NCBI GenBank assembly: GCA_037349105.1
Contig: JAYJMM010000093.1
Span: forward strand, 2,294,001-2,358,000
From: Limnomonas spitsbergensis
Taxonomy: Eukaryota; Chlorophyta; Chlorophyceae; Chlamydomonadales
DNA: 64,000 nt
Direction of reading: 5' to 3'
The first letter of the stretch is position 1, and every line of letters begins with the position of its first letter. Below the pieces are notes generated by a model. It did not search any database. It saw only the letters and a list, made by a program, of their open reading frames with translations, and was not told the origin of the DNA. The position numbers and the translations under genes are program-made. Shown here one piece after another: positions 39,297-50,400 of the stretch.

Positions 39297-39860
39297 ATGT
39301 CAATGATATGACACCGCTGGGTGATGCTGAAAATACTCGACCGCAAGGGCGCCCAACTGTCTGGTCGGGAGGGAAAAAAAATTTAGGTAAGAGGAGAAAG
39401 GAGAGAAACAGATGGAAAGAGAGAAGGAAAATATCAAGCCTCCTAGCCCTCAACAAAGAAAAAATCAGGCACGTACGGTAGTAGGTCAGGAAAACCCGGA
39501 AAAAGGAAATAAAGTACAGAGACACAGAAATGGCTGGAGGGGGAGAGAGGAAGCCCTGGCATCTGAACCGACTTAGCCTCAACGAAATCTATCACATCCT
39601 CAATATAAGGTTAATAACACAACACAGGTGAGTGTCGTAAGGGACAGCATTATATTCTAACGTGTCAGAGGGTTTCAGGGTCCAGATGTCAGAGCATCCC
39701 ACCCTAGCCTGCCCTGGTACAAAGTGTGGAAGTCTATAGGACGGTTTGGGGGGCCCGCCCATCCCCGCTCCCTAAGGTGGTATTGCATTGGAAGCAAGCA
39801 TGTACTGGTAATGCATCATCCATATGCTCGCCGTCTACCCTTGCCGAACATAGCTGGCAG
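39297..39860 (-). mobile_element. LINE 3'-terminal fragment
   Basis: It shows the common LINE 3' end at the left edge, a purine-rich tract, and a degraded C-terminal block (VHACFQC) at 39780-39860. It lies directly left of the longer LINE copy. Confidence 0.7.
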
Positions 39861-39892
39861 CAGCGGGTGTCACGCTGTCGGCCAAACAAAGG

Positions 39893-42480
39893 AATGACGT
39901 TACCCTTCTGGGCCTTGCTCAAGAAGGCTCGGCTGCTTGGGCGCCTAGCTGGTCAGAAGGGAAAAAAGAAGAAACTAAAAACAAAAAAAGGAAAGGCTGG
40001 AAAGGCAAGAAACAAGTCCTACACCTAAGCTCAACTAAAAACTAGCCCTCAACAATGCCATCAACAGCATCCTCAAAAGTAAGTGCATCCCACCCCTGCT
40101 CGGCCTGGTACACCTGGTGGAAGGTTGTGGCACCGCTCGGGGGACCTGCCCACCCCTGCTCCAGTAACTGCTCCTTGACACTAGGGCATTGGAAGCAAGC
40201 ATGAAGTGCATCCTCTGCATGCTCACCATCACCCCTTATTCAGCATTATTGGAACAGCGTGCCTCTCGCCGCTGACCGCTGCACCGTCATCTGGTGTCAG
40301 CCGTGCTGATCGCACCGAGCTGCAGTCGCAAATTTGTGCGCATACTCCTTTGGCATACATGCACACTCCCTCGTGCTGGAGCGGCTCCTGGCTTGCGCAA
40401 GCCTGAAGCGCCCGCCATAGACTGAAACCAGGCTCGGTAGGTCGCCGCAGATCTGTGCTCGAAGGTAGAGTCCCTGGGGTCCCCTCCGCTGCTTACGTCA
40501 TGCTGCGCCTGCTTGTAGGCTGCATCAACTAGTGCCAACACCTCTGTGACGGGTAGGCGCTGAAGATCAGCTGCTGCCTCGCCTAATTTGGGGGCGGCTG
40601 CCCCCCGCTCCAGCTCCTCCAGTGCACTTAGCAGATCAGAGCACTAGATAGGCAGGTGCGTCATGCAGTGCCCTGACTGACTGCAAGCTGCATATCTGCT
40701 GCCATAGCGCCAGCCATGAGGGCTGTCTTGCTGTGCTGCCGGTGCCACCGCTGCATTGTGAAAGTGGAGGATATGGGTCCACCAGTCTTGCTGTAATGGC
40801 TGTATCTGCAGCTCTCTCAGGACCCCCAAGATGACGGCTGATGCGATTAGCCCCGCAGCCTGGCGCAAGTGCTGAATCAGGCTGGACTGCATCTAGCTGT
40901 GGAGACATTGTCACAGCCGGAGGTAGCTGGTGGCCCGCACCATGGTTGGCCGCAGGCACTGCGTAAACAGCTGCCAACCTGATACGTGTTGGTAGCTGCT
41001 ACCTCAGGCACACCTTCGCGGCCGTGCGCCGAACGCGGTGCAGCGCGGCAGCCGAAGGCACCTCTCTACCTTGCATGGCCCTCTTCAACCTGCCGCGTTC
41101 GTGCTGAATGATGCCCAAGAACTTAAATTCTTGGACACGCTTTAGCGCGGCGTGGTCAGGGCCGCACACACATGCATGGGCTGGCTTTCGGCACTGCGCT
41201 GCTAAAAGGCTACCAAGCTTTATGATCTTTGTCTTGCTGACGTTGACCTGATGCTGCTTATCTACCGCATACTCATGCAGGGCATCGAGCATGCGCTGCA
41301 GCCCTGCTGGGGTGCGAGCTAGCAGGGAGAGTTCGTCCGCATACAGCAGGCAGCGTAGCTGTTGCCCCGCCTGCAAGTAGCGCAATTCCCTCTGCCAGGC
41401 ACTTGGCTGCGAGCATGGCCGGCAGGTCGCTGAGGTATAGACTAAAGAGCAGAGGGCTCAGAGGATAGACCTGCTTGATGCCTCTGGTGCAAGGCAATGA
41501 GACCAGTGCGCTTGTGGCCGTCTGTGAGCGTGTAAACTGAACCGGCATACAGCACGTGCACAGTGCGTAACAGGCATGCAGGCATGTGAAGGTTATCGCA
41601 TAAATGCCGCCACAGCTGCCCCTGTGGCATGCTGTCGTAGGCCTTAGTGAAGTCCACAAGGACCACATGCAGCTTGCCACGGCCTGCAGCTGCCCATTGC
41701 GCATGGACTGCATGCCTGAGGAGGAAAGCGGCATGGAGTGTGCTGCGGCGCCGCTGAAATCCGAACTGCCCAGGAGGGACGTGGCCGTGTAATCGCGCCC
41801 ACTCATCAGTGATGGTTGTGAGCATGTTAGCGCACAGCTGGTAAAGCACGCTAGTGATGGTGATGGGCCTCTAATTACCGGGGTCAAAAGGGTCACCCTT
41901 CTTGTAAACAGGCTGAATCCTGACTGGCTTCCAGCACTCGACATTCCCCCTCTCACCGCCATCGCAGTCAACCAGTATTGCAGCAAATCTCTCAGCACAT
42001 GCCGTTGCCACCTCTCTGAATCGTACTCTACCACGGCCAGCTTGATGAAGGGTGCGGCCAGACCGTCTAGGCCGCCGCGATGTGCATGCGCATGCGGGAG
42101 AAAGCCCTTTCGAAGCAAGAGGCAAGCTGTGCAGCTGACACGCCCCTAGGTCCTTCGGCTGGACGGTGGTAGGGGGCAAGCTTGCTTGTCTGTGGCGCCT
42201 CGGGAGAGGGGGGTGTAGTGGCGGTGAATTTGCTGTCACAGGTGTGCCTCCCACTTCAGGGAGGAGACAGCCGTGTTGGGGTAGGTCTACCTCCTCTCTT
42301 GCAGCTGCGACCGGTAGACGCTGCTCTCGTGGCTGGTGTCTGGCTCTCAGATACAGGCATAGCCGTTGCCATATGGTGATATGGCATGTGTCATAGCGGT
42401 GACGTGCGTCGTGCTGTGGACTTGTAGGGCTGCCTGGCTGCCTTGTGCTCTGGGCCGGGGCACTGCAAAGTGTCACACGA
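39893..42480 (-). mobile_element. LINE (non-LTR retrotransposon), longest copy, disabled
   Basis: Minus-strand RT blocks appear in order: RGGLDGLAAPFIKL, YKKGDPFDPGN, stop, RPITITSVLYQLCANML, FGFQRRRSTLHAAFLLRH, VVLVDFTKAYDSMPQGQLW, LLYADELSLLA, NVSKTKIIKLG, FKFLGIIQH. Downstream come LALVDAAY, GDPRD and a terminal EDALHACFQCPSVKEQL block. The Tyr of the usual DPxNYRPI motif is replaced by a TAG near 41873. There is a frame change around 41950, another before YADE, and the palm motif is YADE in place of YADD. No endonuclease domain was recognised at the 5' end, so the copy is probably truncated. Confidence 0.85.
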
Positions 42481-43584
42481 TATTTCGGTGACCGTGATAC
42501 CGGTAAATCAGTGCCAGTAAAGCTGTATAATATTGCTGACGTGGCACAATCGACATTTCAAACTGAGGGCTTGCCTACGGCCCGCGGGCACCGACATGCA
42601 CGACATAGCATGCACTACTCGTGCTGCCAATTATCCAATGTAACAAGGCGAACCCAAAATCCAGTCTCTGATCACAAGGCAAGAGCTTGAAGTCCGCTAC
42701 CTCGAGATTACTACCGTGTCACGGCTGATCCCAAAGGCCAACCCGCGCACGCGCCGCGACTACGTCGAGCACTGGCAACCCCGAGCCTCAAAAGAGTAGA
42801 GAAACCACCACATGATCAAGAGGACTCCGACTTAACATGAGAACATACATCTCCAGTAAAGGTGGGTCCCGACATGTCCCATCTAGCAGCAGCTAAAGTG
42901 AGCCACCTGACGACTGGAAGCAGCGGACGGAAGCAGATGGAGCTGATCTAGCCTATGCTTCCCAATCTCTTTAAAACGAGTAGTTCGCTAGGATCTAGAA
43001 ATTAAGTGCCCCAGATTATTCGAAATGTAGACCCCGGAAGAGCTTCCAGTCTGCTCTCACAGCATGTTGCCTGCTTGATGAAAATGAACTTGATGTTGCA
43101 TGAACTATCCACCTGCAAGTTGTTTTGCTGTACCTGAAATGGAGTAGAAGATCGCAGTGCTTTTGAAATGACAGGATATTGGGTTCAGGCACTGCAGGAA
43201 ATGTACTTGAAGACAGCATGTAATACAGCAAGTGAGCAAGCAGGATACAGGCTGGCACAATTAGGCTGGCTAAGTAGCTGTGCCTTCGAAAAAATGAACC
43301 GGCACTCATTTAGAATAAATTGCTTGAGACCTGCTGCTATTATTGAGAGATCAGTGGATCCGAGTCAAACAGCAGTGTGCTTTCAGGGAAATGACTTCAG
43401 TAGAGCTTCTGTATCATCATGGTTGACTGCCCACCAGTAGGGCACAAATTTGCAGTGAAAAAAATGGGGTTGACTGTTAGATCAAAGCCAAAGATAGAGC
43501 TGTTCAGCACCAACAGCGCTTGCGCCAATTAGGGCATACAGCTAGGTTTGTATTTTTGTATCTGTGATCTTCATTTATCTGAAC
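42481..43584. other. intergenic stretch
   Basis: Short frames only. Nothing recognised. Confidence 0.4.
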
Positions 43585-44192
43585 CCTGCATGAAATGTGA
43601 TGCCCCGCGGGACTTAAAAAAACCACAAACTTCACAACCCTGATGCTGCTCCTTGGTTATCAAGTGCAGGTTTCTTCAAGTTCAAATCAGGAAAAAGGGT
43701 CTTCCATCTCCAGCCGGACTCTGGTGAGAAGGACAGCCTGATCATGCATCCAGCGGTAGGGAGCTACGATATGCGGGGAAAGATCTTATCTGCACGGCCG
43801 TACAGGTTGTGTGAAGTGCCACACAGGCCTGAGCCTGATTGACTAATTGATCTGGGGTTCCAGACTAACTTATTAATCTTGATTCCCGCTGAAGAGATTC
43901 AAGAGGGCTGATGCATGAGAAATTGCGCATGAATGGTCCTGTTGCATAGATTCAAGATGGCTGTAGCCAGGCTATGCCTGAGATTTTGCGGATGAATTAT
44001 CCCGCTGGAAAGTTTTAAGGTAACTGTAGGGACGGCCTGGTAATTTGCGGATGAAGTACATATTTGCTGCTATGCACTGGTTCAAAAGGGGTCTACTGAT
44101 TTTTTGCATGCCGTCCTAGGTTAATTCGAGCTCGTACCGGTTTACGGGTACCTGCCCCATGCATGAAACGTGATGCCCCTCAGGACTGTTTA
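43585..44192. repeat. region flanked by a 30-bp direct repeat, with degenerate internal repeats
   Basis: TGCATGAAATGTGATGCCCC at about 43588 and TGCATGAAACGTGATGCCCC at about 44162 flank the region. Inside are about three diverged units sharing GATTCAAGANGGCTG- and TTTGCGGATGAA-like words. It may be a remnant of a small mobile element or an old tandem array. Confidence 0.5.
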
Positions 44193-45285
44193 AACGTCAA
44201 ACTTAAGTACATGAGCCATGCTAAATCTCTGCTCCGCCACCTACCCATCTGGGCATCAGGCGCTGCCATCAGAGGTTTCGTTGTTATATCATGCTTTGTT
44301 GACCGGACACAATAATCTCTTTGATCAGAAGCAGCAGTAGTCCGAGAACATGAAAGGGCACACACACAGGTGTTTAAAATCTGAGATAAGGTTCATCACT
44401 TCAAATTCAAAAAGATCGGTAAGTGGGTTTATAAGACCAATTGAAACATACCAGAAATGTAGCCATACCATTTATATTCAAAACAAAAACGAATGTGAGA
44501 TTGGCTTGGTCCTTCTTGCAGCACATAAAGTACTCGCACCTGCCCGCCAAGCCAATTTCACAAGGCATCACAATAACTTTAAGGTATGGACACCAAGTGC
44601 CTTACGAGATCAAGCAGCAGTATTGAGAAACTTATTTTAAATAAGTCCAATCTCAGCTTCTTTTCTCAAGATACGGTCTCCTGAAATATCTCAACAAAGA
44701 CCTCAACAAGAGAGATTGTCTGGCAAGGAACTACCGTGTTCTACTCCACCATAAAAGAAACCACCTTCCCGACCTATCATATGCCATCAGAGCATTGTGT
44801 ACTCATGCAGTCAATCAAATCCCGACAGCGTGTAACAATCAAACGGTCATCCCCGGCGCCCTGCATTTAGTTTGAACAATGTGTGCCGTTTGTATGTGCC
44901 GTTCCAAGAATGACTGATATCACAATCACTAATTGTGTACCGCACATAAAAAAAGAACTTAGGTGGATGAATGTTCTTAGAGATTATTAAGTGAGCCCCT
45001 TTAAAAGTCCGAGGGCACGCACCAGTTGACCAGTCTTATTATTATCGCCCATCATCCACGTTTTAGCCACGTCCCGACGGAATCTGTCCTAAGACAACCG
45101 AAAATCCCCAGCCCTGGATTAGACCCAAACTACTTATAATCCTGTCCTGCACCGACACCGGCCCGACAATATCCCCCCTCCCTTAGGCCACACAGTCATC
45201 CCACACCGCTCAGGGGGCATCCCCACCCCACCCCTATCCTCCATCACAGTCAATTCCCCGACCTCTCACCCGTTAGATATTAAGT
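44193..45285. other. intergenic stretch
   Basis: AT-richer than neighbours, with a 96-codon frame at 44350-44640 that shows no features. No gene recognised. Confidence 0.4.
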
Positions 45286-45390
45286 GACCATGGGCGGTAA
45301 CGGCGCGGATATGGCTTCGGCTCAGGCTGCGTTGTTTCCTTAACTCTCACGCCCCCCACAAGGCGTAGCTTTTTTTCTTTTATGGCCCTG
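45286..45390 (-). repeat. dispersed SINE-like repeat, copy B
   Basis: It matches 38926-39075 (GGTAACGGCGCGGATATGGC, TTCGGCTCAGGCTGCG, then ACGCCCCCCACAAGGCGTAG). The last word, reverse-complemented, resembles the GAAAGAAAGCTACNCCC ends seen in cyclase introns. Confidence 0.6.
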
Positions 45391-45567
45391 CCCTGCATCC
45401 ATAAAAGGCTCAAGCTTGAACGGCCTGCAGAACCATGCACCAGCAGCATGGCTTGCCAGCTGGGGCCTATGGCTGGAGACCAGGTGGCAAACTATTTGTA
45501 GCTGGTCTGCAGCCGAGCCACACGGACAAATAAAACCCAACTCAACGGTTGCCCACCCACATTATTA

Positions 45568-47421
45568 TTACGAGACACAGCAACCACAGTGAGGCGCATT
45601 CCTCGTTTCGCTCTCCTCGCCGGAGACCGCAAAAGGCATTCTGCCCCTGCCGTCCAGCCTTCGGGGGGAGGACAAGGTCGTGCCCGCCTCCTCCGTGCGG
45701 AGGGACAGGGACGCCTCAGCATGGGCTCCGTCACGGAGCCTCGCCCCGCCCCACATAACTTCGCCCGAGCCGCTGGACCGCTCCGTCATGCTCCATGTCG
45801 GCGCGCCGCCCACGCTGCCCTGCGAGCTCCCTCGGTTGGCTGTCACAAACGAGAACACGTTTCGCTTGACCTCGTCAGCGGGGCTCCAGGGCTGGCTGTT
45901 GCCCGCCGCATCCGCTCGAGCCTCGCACGACGGCAGGGGCAGGCCACCGGTCATGCTGTCACCGATCTCCTTGCCCTCCACAACCTGGCTGAGGCCGTCC
46001 GGCGCGGAAAAGCGCAGCGATAGAGACAGACGGCGGCTGTACGTCCTACTGTTGCCGCTGCTACGGGGGCTCTGATTCTGGCTACCGCCGCTCCTGCGGG
46101 GACCCGTCTTGACGCTCCGGTAGGTGGGCAGGTTTGCTGGAACAAGTGACAAGCTGGGCTCCGCTTCCTCCTCTCCAACGGGCGACAGCGCAACCGAGGG
46201 TGTTGAACCCGGAGTGGGTCGGTCAACCAAGTCTTCGATAAACGCTCGGCTGAGCGCCGCAAAGCAGTTGTCTGACGAGGACCGCTGGCCGCCGGACTCG
46301 GACCCCTCGGCGCCGTCCCCAATGTGAAGCAGCTCGCTGCATATCGATTCGTCCTCCTCAAGCACGTCTGGTGTTGGAAGCCGCACTGATGATGGCCTCC
46401 CGTTGTAACCGGGGAAGGAGAGCCGGCAGCAGCGTGTGGCGGTGCCGCAACTTGAGGTGGGCGAGGAGTTCAAGCTGTTGACATGGGCGTTGCTGAGGGA
46501 TGGACCCCCGCCGTGACTCCCTGCGGCTTGTGCCTCCTGGATCCGCGGGAAGGGTGCCGAGTTGTACGAAACAAACGCGTGCGTCGGGCCGGCAGATGTT
46601 GCCGCCATCTGTGCGGGCTGCCCCCGGCTGCCATCCCCCATCCTGACGGGCGACACGTTGGCGACACCAGGCGAGCGCGGCGCCATCAGCTGCTGCAGCT
46701 GCAGCCGCAGTGCGGCGAGCGAGGACGAGTGCGACTCAGCCGTGACGCTCTCGTTGGTGTACTTTTTTTTGTTGCTGCACTTGTTGCTGCTGTTTTTGTT
46801 GTTGTTATGACTACCCAGGCTCCGCTTTGCGAGCATCGCCGAGACTGACACGAGCGAGTTGTTGCTGAGCGCCATACCCATAGAGGTCGTGGACTGGAGG
46901 CCGCTGCTGAAGTTGCTCTTGTCCCGCGCCGTCAAGGTGTCTTGCAACCCGCTGCATGCCGGAGAAAGCTCCAGCGACAACGCAGAGGACGGATCCAGGC
47001 TCACCGTGCTGAGTCGCTCCGGGCTGTCAGCATACGACAGCCTCGACTGCATTGGCAAGAACTCAACACCGATCGCCTCTGTATCTACGAAGCTGTTCGC
47101 GCGTGTTCGGATCGCTGCCGATGCGGTGAATGCCGTCAGGCTGTCCCGCGGGCCGCCGCCGGCCTGTTCAAAGGAGCTGCTCCTCAGAGACAAGCCAGCC
47201 AGCCGGGAGGCAGCCGTCGCGCCGTTGATGCTGACGGAGCGCGCCAGCATGTCGGCCACCGATGTATCGGCAGGGCTCTGAGGTGACGAGCCGGGGCGTG
47301 CCTGATCAAAGGACGCCTGCTTGCTCATGTCACCAAAGGCGGAGGGCTTGCTGGTCTGGCAGAAAGAGTCTTGCTTTCTGCACCTCATGCGCATCTTCTC
47401 GACGGCCTTCTGGTTCCCCAC
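45568..47421 (-). other. exon 12: Ser-rich C-terminal extension
   Basis: About 617 residues follow the cyclase fold, starting [20 protein letters not shown]. The extension is rich in Ser, with many RxxS/SP sites, an Asn/Lys-rich patch, and a terminal CGCCVS. It looks like a disordered regulatory tail open to phosphorylation. The terminal Cys pair could be a lipidation or metal site, but this is speculative. Confidence 0.7.
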
Positions 47422-50400
47422 CTGAACACAAACGAAAAACAACTTCCGGTTCATAACCATGAAAATTTAAATACCCGATCAACACCGGTACGTGAATAAG
47501 ATCATCATGCCTGTCACCACATCCTCAAAAAATCATGAGCTGAGCATACCAAATAAGATGTAACCCGCAAGGACTGGCCTGTGAGTGGGTAGCGCACCAA
47601 GGTGTGGGGGACTGTTACCAAAGCATACCGTAGGATGTCAAAATGATTATATATTGCCGTATTTAATAGTTTTTGGAAACCCATTCATGACGAAATTATG
47701 TTATGTTCTGATACCTGTTTATGATCGGGAGATGTCATTCTAGCAGTCAAAGTTCATTTCCCCCGTACAAAACCAATTTGGACTCAAATAACAGCATGGC
47801 GGCAGTGACATGGCGCAACTTCAGGTGCCTAACTGTTCAACACTGGATACAACAATTCTGTTGACAAGGGCCACAAGCGCACCCAGGCTATTTTTCCTGT
47901 GTCTGCGTCCTAAGTTTTTAGGGTTTTGGGCGACCAGCCTCATCCTTTGCTAAGGCTAAGCAAAATAAATTATGCCCTTGTTATTTTTGTGAGCATGGGC
48001 TATGGCACCAGTTTGATTGGTTCCCCTGTGAATTTCAAGAAGCCCATTCCCCATTGCGAATGCACTCGCCTGCAGCAGCCAGGCCGCCTTGTGGCTGGTG
48101 ATTATGTGCACTTGCTTGTGCCCCCTCCCCCGAAGGAAACTAGGGCACTCGCCTTCAGCAGTCCCCAACCAGCAGACCCCCGTGAAATCGCTTGCAGCAG
48201 CCAGGATGCCAGATAGCTAGCGACGAAGTGCGTTTGCATGCAGCCCTTGCCCAAGTGGACAAAAACAACTCCTTTGCAGTAGCGCCGCCCATGCATCTAC
48301 CCTTGCCCTACTCGCCTGCAGCAGCCAGGATGCCTGGTGGCTGGCAATGAGGTGCGTTTGCATGCCGCCCTTGCCCTTGACATTGATTCGGCCGCGCTCC
48401 TTAATCACGTACTTGTCCACATGGTGGATGCATTCAAACGACGCCTACCAGAATCACCGGATGGGTACGGGGGGGAGAGCAGACGAAAATAAATCAGGAT
48501 GGCAACAGGTTTTATTAGACAGGGCTGTGTTCCAGACAGGACCTGTGGAGAGGGGAGGAGGATAGCAGGACAGGGGCGTGTGAGCAGGGGCGGGGCAAAG
48601 AGTGGTGGGAGGGGGGAGAGGCAGGGCAGGGGATGTAAGGGCAAGCAGGAGTAGGGGGAACGGCGACGGAGGCCAACTGGAGAAGCCGATAAGAGGTCAG
48701 GACAGCAACAGGTTATATCAGACAGGGCTGGGCTCCAGATGGGGCTCAGGGCTCAATGAGGTTTTGATTAAATGTCGCCTGGTTCTCAGTGGCACATGAA
48801 ATCTTGAGGGTTTGGTTTTGCGCGGCGCACACCCTTTTAGGATCAAGTCGGCATCACCACCCCTGCCCACCTGGCTGCTGTGAATGGTCCCAGGCAGAGG
48901 GGTTACCGGCTCAAGAAGTTTATGATTAAATATCGCCTGGTTCTCAGTGGCACATGCCATCTTGAAAGCTAACAGCATGGTGCCCACCTGGCTGATATGA
49001 ATGCTCCCAGACAGAGGGGGCGATGGGGTCATGATAAGTTTCTGCTAAGGTCATGGTAAGGTTATGATAAGGTCATGATAAGGTTCTGTCTGGGTCTCAG
49101 TGGCACATGCAATCTTGGAAAGGCTTCATGCAGATCCCACCCCCCCTTGAAGGCACTGCCTCAGTGCCTTCCTGCCGAGTGGCCCTGCCCCCAGGCCCAC
49201 CTGGCTGATGTGAATCTTCCCGGGCAGCCCGTGGCTCTCCATGCGCGAGGCCGTGTTCACCGTGTCCCCGTAGATGCTGTACCGCATCAGGCCAGTGGAC
49301 TTGGCACTGCCGACGACGCCTGCTGCCGCCGGGCCGGTGTGGATGCCGATCCGGATCTGGAGAGGTTTGCCGAGCCAGGTGCACGCCTCCCGCGTAGCCA
49401 CCTGCGGCATATTTGATGGTTTCTTATTCAAGGAGTGCTTTTCTTGTTGCCCATACCAGTAGAGCCTTTTGCTCGGCATGCCAATATTAGACAATTGCAG
49501 GCAATACAAGCCATGTGCACGTGTATACCGGTATATGTTTTTCCTGTCCTTGAAATAAATGTTGTTTGGGGTTCTCTGGCATTCATTGCTCCCACGTAGC
49601 GACCTGCGGCATATTTAATGGTTTCCAATTCAAGGAGATTTTTTTGCCCATACCGGTTTTGCCCATACCGGAAGAGCCTCACCTTTAGCTCGGTATGCCA
49701 ATAGGGTTCCATCCGTTCCCCCAGAGTTGAAGTCATTAGTTTGTCATCATATCAAGTTAATTTACTAACTTAATATAACCTTACCGGCATATAGACAATT
49801 GCAGGCAAGGGGCCTGTCACTTATGGGGTCGGACGAGTCCCCCGACAACCGCAGTTGACCCCTGGGATGGGGTCTTTCCCCACAAAAAGTTTTACTGCGT
49901 CCAGGACTTAAGTTTTTTTATACGAAAGGAAAGTTTTTTTCTTTTCCTGTCGAAATTTTTGGTTGAAAAATCTCCGTCCCCCTAAGTGACAGGCCCCTTG
50001 GCAATACCGGCACTGTGCAGTGTAGATGTACTTTTCCTGTCCTTGCAGTAAATGCTGTTTGGGGTTTTCTGGCATTCATTAAAATACTGCTTATTGAAGT
50101 CCTGCCCAGAGATCTCCTGGTCCTGCCTATTCAAAGGATTGAGAGTTTTTGTAAAAGAAACGAGCTGGGGGCAGGCAGGGTCAGGAGGTTTTTAGTTAAA
50201 TTTTATCTCTGAGGGCAGGTTATGAATTGACGTGATCTACGGTTCCGGCCGTTAGTAAGTATGCTGAAATTCTCTGGTTGCTCTAGAACGTGCTTTTATC
50301 CTATTTAGATTTATGGGCACGAAAAGAAAACAACCCTGAGCTTCACTATCTTTATAAGCCTCGACCATTGCGGCCTCATGCTAAATGCAGCATTCAATGA

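Noticed and set aside
45589..47286. Several plus-strand frames opposite cyclase exon 12
   Set aside because: They are shorter than the 618-codon minus frame, which continues the cyclase in phase; they are antisense shadows.
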